Of a stretch of 9,028 nucleotides of DNA, positions 4,275 to 9,028 are shown one piece after another. A program made the translations under genes and the position numbers. The stretch covers positions 1-9,028 of the forward strand of contig URJN01000076.1 in the NCBI GenBank assembly GCA_900548125.1. Direction: 5' to 3'. Each line of letters starts with the position of its first letter. Within the stretch, counting starts at the first letter, position 1. Source of the DNA: an uncultured Eubacteriales bacterium. GTDB taxonomy: Bacteria > Bacillota > Clostridia > Christensenellales > Aristaeellaceae. The notes under the pieces were generated by a model. It did not search any database, had not been told where the DNA came from, and was given only the letters and a program-made list of their open reading frames with translations.

Positions 4275-7200
4275 ACGTCAGAAAACAGTCGGCATGTTGG
4301 CTGTGCTGCTGCTCGTGGTTGCAGCGGCTGTGTTTGCGCTGACCCGAGGCGGAAAGGACGAAGCACCGCAGGCGGGCAACCTGCTCGTCAACGGCGATTT
4401 TTCCGCGGTGACGGACGGCATGCCCGACGGCTGGTCAACCGGCATGTGGGTGACGAGCGCGGGCGCATCGTATCTGGAGGCGGTGACCATGGCGGACGGG
4501 ACAACCGCCGCGCTGGTCGAAAACGCCGCATCCAACGATGCGCGGTTTGAGCAGACGGTTTCCGTCCGCGAGAACGCGACATACAGGCTGACCGCGCGCG
4601 TGATGGCTGAAAACTGCGGCGAGGAGCATAAGGGCGCGAACGTGTCCTTCTCCGGCATATACGGAACCAGCGCAGACCTTCACGACACGGCGGGGCAGTG
4701 GGAAACGCTGACGCTCTATGCGCAAACCGGCAAGGGACAGCGCGAGGTGACGGTCATGGCGCGTCTGGGCGGATACGGCTCGGAGAACAGCGGCAAGGCT
4801 TGGTTTACCGACGTTGCGCTGGAGCAGGTGGAAACGGTGCCCGTCGGCGAAACGGTGCTTGACCTGTCAACGCCCGCGCCGAGCAAAAAGACGGAGAACA
4901 CCGCGCCGACGTCGATGAAGGAGCGGAGCATTCCGCTGCTGGGCATATCGGCGGCAATCTATCTGGCGATTGCGTTTCTGCTGGTGCGCGGTCTGAATGG
5001 GGCGAACCTGAATGACCGCCGCGCCGGCATCGGCTTGATCCTGACGCTGGCTGCCGCGTTTGTCCTTCGCGCCGTCCTCGCCTTTACGGTCAAGGGATAC
5101 GGCGTGGACATGGGCTGCTTTGGCGCGTGGGCGGGCAGAATGGCATCCGGCGGCGCGGGAAATTTCTATCAGGAAGGCTATTTCTGCGATTATCCGCCGG
5201 CGTATATGCTGGTGCTGGGGCTGCTGGGCGTCATCGGCAATCTGTTGGGCATGAGCACGGGCAGCATCGGATTTCAGGCACTGATGAAGATGGTACCGAT
5301 TGCCTGCGACCTCGCTTTGGCGGCGGTTTGCTATGCGGCGGCGAAGAAGAAATTCGGAAACGGCGTATCGCTGGCGGTTGCCGCGATGCTCGCGCTGAAT
5401 CCGGCGTTCATCGTCACCGGAAGCTGCTGGGGGCAGATTGACTCCGTGCTGGCACTTCTGCTGGTGCTGATGCTGCTCAATGCCCGCGAGGGACAGTGGA
5501 CGATTGCGATTCCGATCTTTGCGCTTGCCGTGCTGGCAAAGCCGCAGGCGGGTCTGCTCGTGCCGCTGGGCGTTGCCGCCTTGATGAAGGAAGCGAAGCT
5601 CGGCGAGCATCGCGGAAAGTCCATCGTGCTGGGGCTGCTGGGCGGTGCAGCGGTGACGCTGGCAATCGTTTTGCCGTTTGCGTGGGGCGAGAATATCGTC
5701 ACATGGCTGGCGGACAAGTACGCGGCGACGCTCTCCGGTTATCCGCATGCGACGCTTTCGACCGGAAACCTGATGTTCCTGCTGGGAGGCAACTGGGTGG
5801 ATGAATCGACAGCGTTGCTCGGCGGCGTAACCTACGGACAGCTCGGCGTAGTGCTGATGGTTCTCTCCTTCGCGACGGGCATCGCCGTCTACCTGCTGGG
5901 GCAGGGCAGAAGCCGCCTGTTCCTCGCGTCGGCGATGACGATGCAGCTCATCTTCGTGCTGACGACCAAGATGCACGAACGCTATATCCTGCCTGCGCTT
6001 GCGCTGCTTTTCTTTGCCTTTGTCGAAACGGGCGATCTGCGCCTGCTGATTTCCGCCGTGGCAGCATCGGCGGCGTCGGCGGTGAACATCGGCGTCGTGC
6101 TGGCGTATGATTATCTCATTGCGCCGAATACATGGCTGGGCTATGTGCTGGGCGCGGTGCAGCTTGCGTGCGCGGCGTTGACGGTCTATACCGCCGTGCG
6201 GCTGACGATGGGCGCACCTGCGCTCACTCTGCCGCAGAGAAGGAGAACAGACGAGGCGGATAGACAGACGGAGGAAGCCCCCTGCGCGGCGGAAACGCGC
6301 ATGCGCGACGAGCTTCTTCACGAAAAGGACTATCGCCTGCATCTGCGCCCGCGAGACTTCGCCCTTATGGGCGCGATGACGCTGGTTTACGCAGCCGTTG
6401 CGTTTTATCATCTGGGCGCAGGCAAAGCACCGCAGACGGGCTATGTGTCTACCGCGGAAGGCGAAAGCGTGGTCATAGACTTGGGCAGCGTCCATGAGAA
6501 TTTCCACGTCTATTACTACGGCGGCATTTCGGATACGCAGTTTTCGTTTGCCGCATCCGATGACGGCGTGGATTACAGCGCCGAAACGGACGCCTTCTTT
6601 GACCGCGGCGAGTGCTTCAAGTGGCTGGCACTCAGAGCGCCGACCTATGACGCTTCCGGCGTCGTTGCGGGCGCATCCGGAAGCATGACTGCGCTGAGCG
6701 GACGCTATCTGCGCGTGACATTCAAGGACGCAGGCTCTGCGCTCTGGGAAGTGGCGGCGGTCGATGAAAACGGACAGGTCATTGCGCCGGTTTCCGTGAC
6801 GGCGAGCGGTGCGCTGGAGGGACGCGGAAGCGACCCGAATACGCTTATCGACGAGCAGGACACCGTTCCCCAAAAGCCGACCTACGAAAACAGCATGTAC
6901 TTCGATGAGATTTACCATGCGCGCACGGGCTATGAGCATGCGCACAGCCTGTATACCTACGAAACGACGCATCCGCCGCTGGGCAAGGTCTTTATGAGCT
7001 GGTGCATCGACCTGATGGGCATGACGCCGTTTGCGTGGCGGTTTGCGGGTACGCTGACGGGCATTCTGATGATTCCCGCCATCTACCTGCTGGCGATGCA
7101 GCTGATGAAGCGCACGCGCTGGGCTGCGCTGAGTGCGCTGCTGCTGACAGCGGACTGCATGCACTTTACGCAGACGCGCATCGCGACCATCGACTCCTTC

Positions 7201-8193
7201 CCGGTGCTGTTCATGATGGTGATGTTCCTGTTTATGGCGCGGTGGATGCAAATGAGCTTCTATCATCAGAAGCTGGGCAGGACGTTTATTCCGCTGGGAT
7301 TGTCCGGCGTGTTCATGGGGCTGGCGATTTCGAGCAAGTGGATTGGCTGCTATGGCGCGGTCGGGCTTGCCGTGCTGTTCTTCTCGCGGTTCATTGCGTT
7401 GTACAAGCAGAGCCGATACGCGCAGAAGCACAGGGAGGAAGATCCCGCGTTTGCGCATGCGGCGGACAGCTTTGTTCAAAAGGGTGCGCTGACCATCGCC
7501 GCGTGCATCGTGTTCTTCGTGCTTATTCCGGTGACAATCTATGTGATGAGCTACATTCCGTATCTGAGCGCATACGGCGAGGTGAAGCTGAACGCCAAGA
7601 TGCTTGAGCGCGTCTGGAATGCGCAGGTGACGATGTTCGAATACCACAAGAACCTCGTTGCGACGCATTACTTCTCGTCGCCGTGGTATGAGTGGCCGCT
7701 CATCATCAAGCCGATGTGGTATTACAGCGCGGCGTTCCCGGAGGCAGGCAAGGCAAGCACCATCATGGCGTTCGGCAATCCCGCGGTTTGGTGGACGGGT
7801 CTGCTGGGCATTCTGTTCGTATTGGGATACAGCTTCTATCGCAATGCGCTGCCGATGCTCCGCGTCGTTCCCGGTAGGGACGATGCGTATGACCGCGCCA
7901 TGCCGGTCATCGCGGTGGGCTTCCTGTCGGCGTATCTGCCGTGGGTGCTGGTCAGCCGGCTGACGTTCATCTATCACTATTTCGCAAGCGTGCCGTTCAT
8001 CATTTTGGCGACGGTGCAGGCACTGCGCTATCTGGAGCGCAGAAAACCGAAGCTGAGTCATGCGCTTGCCGCCGTGCTTGGCGTGGCGGCGGTGGTGCTG
8101 TTCATCGCGTTCTATCCCTATGCTTCCGGCATGGAGGTCTCAAGGGATTGGCTGGCGAAAATGAACTGGTTTAAGAACTGGATGTGGTATTGA
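4267..8193 (+). CDS. Polytopic fusion: CBM-like domain, GT-C glycosyltransferase and PMT-like (GT39) glycosyltransferase
   Basis: A 1308-residue membrane protein likely to move sugars from polyprenyl-phosphate carriers onto protein or envelope glycans outside the membrane. Residues 7-26 form an N-terminal membrane anchor. Residues 38-190 resemble a CBM4/9 jelly roll, from NLLVNGDF to WFTDVAL. Residues 222-646 form a first GT-C module of roughly 12-13 helices, with Asp281 in GYGVDMGCF, DYPPAY (308-313), WGQIDS (388-393) and KMHERYILP (568-576). A charged linker spans about 647-697. Residues 699-1308 resemble protein O-mannosyltransferases. Their signs are Asp880-Glu881 in YFDEIYHAR, THPPLGK (901-907), RIATIDS (971-977), SSKWIG (1022-1027), and the C-terminal SRLTFIYHYF (1230-1239). 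Residues about 725-838 resemble a discoidin domain (VVIDLGS, SDDGVDY, RYLRVTF), inserted between the first PMT helix and Asp880. Start chosen from the Shine-Dalgarno at 4254. The donor and acceptor are unknown. Confidence 0.88.
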   Translation: MNKRQKTVGMLAVLLLVVAAAVFALTRGGKDEAPQAGNLLVNGDFSAVTDGMPDGWSTGMWVTSAGASYLEAVTMADGTTAALVENAASNDARFEQTVSVRENATYRLTARVMAENCGEEHKGANVSFSGIYGTSADLHDTAGQWETLTLYAQTGKGQREVTVMARLGGYGSENSGKAWFTDVALEQVETVPVGETVLDLSTPAPSKKTENTAPTSMKERSIPLLGISAAIYLAIAFLLVRGLNGANLNDRRAGIGLILTLAAAFVLRAVLAFTVKGYGVDMGCFGAWAGRMASGGAGNFYQEGYFCDYPPAYMLVLGLLGVIGNLLGMSTGSIGFQALMKMVPIACDLALAAVCYAAAKKKFGNGVSLAVAAMLALNPAFIVTGSCWGQIDSVLALLLVLMLLNAREGQWTIAIPIFALAVLAKPQAGLLVPLGVAALMKEAKLGEHRGKSIVLGLLGGAAVTLAIVLPFAWGENIVTWLADKYAATLSGYPHATLSTGNLMFLLGGNWVDESTALLGGVTYGQLGVVLMVLSFATGIAVYLLGQGRSRLFLASAMTMQLIFVLTTKMHERYILPALALLFFAFVETGDLRLLISAVAASAASAVNIGVVLAYDYLIAPNTWLGYVLGAVQLACAALTVYTAVRLTMGAPALTLPQRRRTDEADRQTEEAPCAAETRMRDELLHEKDYRLHLRPRDFALMGAMTLVYAAVAFYHLGAGKAPQTGYVSTAEGESVVIDLGSVHENFHVYYYGGISDTQFSFAASDDGVDYSAETDAFFDRGECFKWLALRAPTYDASGVVAGASGSMTALSGRYLRVTFKDAGSALWEVAAVDENGQVIAPVSVTASGALEGRGSDPNTLIDEQDTVPQKPTYENSMYFDEIYHARTGYEHAHSLYTYETTHPPLGKVFMSWCIDLMGMTPFAWRFAGTLTGILMIPAIYLLAMQLMKRTRWAALSALLLTADCMHFTQTRIATIDSFPVLFMMVMFLFMARWMQMSFYHQKLGRTFIPLGLSGVFMGLAISSKWIGCYGAVGLAVLFFSRFIALYKQSRYAQKHREEDPAFAHAADSFVQKGALTIAACIVFFVLIPVTIYVMSYIPYLSAYGEVKLNAKMLERVWNAQVTMFEYHKNLVATHYFSSPWYEWPLIIKPMWYYSAAFPEAGKASTIMAFGNPAVWWTGLLGILFVLGYSFYRNALPMLRVVPGRDDAYDRAMPVIAVGFLSAYLPWVLVSRLTFIYHYFASVPFIILATVQALRYLERRKPKLSHALAAVLGVAAVVLFIAFYPYASGMEVSRDWLAKMNWFKNWMWY

Positions 8194-8195
8194 CC

Positions 8196-9017
8196 ATGCA
8201 GAATCTTCATGCGCACAGCGTCTTTTGCGACGGCAAAAACATGCCGGAGGAGATGATCCGCGCCTGTCTGACTGCGGGCATGGATTCGGCGGGCATCAGC
8301 ATCCACAGCCCGCTTCCGTTTGAAAACGGCTGGGCGGCAAAGGCGGAGAACGTCGCGCCGTTTCTTGCCGAAATGCAGCGTCTCAAGGCGGCTTATGCAG
8401 GAAGGATTGCCGTGTACGCGGGCGTGGAATGGGATGTGCTCAGCGATGCAGAGTGGCTCGAACCGTTTGATTATGCCATCGGTTCGGCGCATTTCCTGCC
8501 CGTCGGCGGCGATCCGGCGGCTTATCCGACCGTGGACGGCAGCCCGAAAACGACGCGCCGCTTTTTGGCGGAAGTTTTCGGCGGCGACAGCGACGCGGCG
8601 GCGGAATGCTATTTTGCCCAGCTTAAACGCATCGCCGACGAACCGCGCGCGCAGATTGTCGGGCATTTCGACCTGCTGACGAAGTTCGATGAGAAAGAGC
8701 ATTTCTTTGACGAAACAAGCCTGCGCTATCGGGCTGCCGCGCTCGATGCGATGGATGCGCTCGTCTCGGCAGGCAAAATCTTCGAGGTGAATACCGGCGC
8801 CATCAGTCGCGGCTGGCGAACCACGCCGTATCCGTCCCGATGGGTTTTGGAGCAGCTCAAAAGGCGAAACGCCCAAGTAACGATTTCCTCCGATTCGCAC
8901 GGTGTCGGCACGGTGGATTGTGCATTCGATCGGGCAAAAGCCCTGCTTGAAGCCTGTGGGTTTAAGGAAATCCGGGTGTTTGACGGAAAGACGTTTGCGG
9001 CACAGAAAATTGAATAA
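8196..9017 (+). CDS. hisK: PHP-domain phosphatase, HisJ/HisK (histidinol-phosphatase) type
   Basis: A 273-residue PHP-family phosphoesterase; the HisJ/HisK branch removes phosphate from L-histidinol phosphate in histidine synthesis. The metal-binding set is visible and complete: His5 and His7 in NLHAHS, Asp12, His37, Glu78 in AGVEWD, His99 in GSAHF, His157 and Asp159 in GHFDLL, and Asp233 plus His235 in SSDSHG. FEVNTGAISRG (196-206) is also typical of this subgroup, and the length matches it. ATG 8196 was chosen as the conserved N-terminus. It lies 2 nt after the preceding stop, with no clear Shine-Dalgarno, so coupled translation is likely; GTG 8184 would add four residues. No other histidine gene is nearby and the neighbour is a glycosyltransferase, so another phosphate-ester substrate is possible. 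The subgroup is well supported, the exact substrate less so. Confidence 0.85.
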   Translation: MQNLHAHSVFCDGKNMPEEMIRACLTAGMDSAGISIHSPLPFENGWAAKAENVAPFLAEMQRLKAAYAGRIAVYAGVEWDVLSDAEWLEPFDYAIGSAHFLPVGGDPAAYPTVDGSPKTTRRFLAEVFGGDSDAAAECYFAQLKRIADEPRAQIVGHFDLLTKFDEKEHFFDETSLRYRAAALDAMDALVSAGKIFEVNTGAISRGWRTTPYPSRWVLEQLKRRNAQVTISSDSHGVGTVDCAFDRAKALLEACGFKEIRVFDGKTFAAQKIE

Positions 9018-9028
9018 GCAAAGCCCCG

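Noticed and set aside
4867..8061. A 1064-codon open frame on the - strand inside the glycosyltransferase gene
   Set aside because: The product is rich in Arg, His and Gln with no recognisable domain, as expected of an antisense shadow of GC-rich Ala/Leu/Val codons. The + strand frame has clear family motifs throughout.

Overview
The window looks like a chromosomal stretch from a moderately high-GC Firmicute (probably a gut-type Clostridia lineage; GC is near 58% by eye). The basis is strong purine-rich Shine-Dalgarno sites, the Bacillota-type gene order rplS - rbgA(ylqF) - rnhB - yraN, and a PHP-type (HisJ/HisK) phosphatase. No rRNA, tRNA, CRISPR array, transposase or phage gene is visible. 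All confident genes are on the + strand. Long open frames on the - strand are shadows of the coding strand.

Layout. 1-282: three tandem 94-bp non-coding repeat units, cut by the window edge. 354-1520: an orphan secreted solute-binding-like protein. 1563-1673: a promoter with an extended -10 and a short leader, then rplS (ribosomal protein L19, 1674-2015) and a clear intrinsic terminator (2026-2059). 2074-2161: three consecutive hairpins, the last abutting the Shine-Dalgarno of rbgA (2166-3095), the GTPase for large-subunit assembly. 3087-3243: an 18-bp direct repeat that starts at the rbgA stop region and flanks a relatively AT-rich 121-bp segment full of inverted repeats; this looks like a small inserted or duplicated element. 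3277-9017: a tight run of four genes. These are rnhB (RNase HII), yraN (UPF0102), a 1308-residue polytopic glycosyltransferase fusion, and a PHP-domain phosphatase. Gaps or overlaps are +2, +16 and +2 nt, so they are probably co-transcribed.

How the genes fit together. rplS and rbgA both serve the 50S subunit. rnhB removes RNA from RNA:DNA hybrids, and yraN is its frequent neighbour. The standout is the glycosyltransferase at 4267-8193. It carries an N-terminal membrane anchor, an extracytoplasmic CBM4/9-like jelly roll and a first GT-C glycosyltransferase module. A cytoplasmic linker leads to a second, protein O-mannosyltransferase-like (PMT/GT39) module with a discoidin (F5/8 type C)-like domain inserted before its catalytic Asp-Glu pair. 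This suggests an envelope or protein glycosylation enzyme using polyprenyl-phosphate sugars, with two active sites and two carbohydrate-binding-like domains in one chain. No substrate can be read from the sequence alone.
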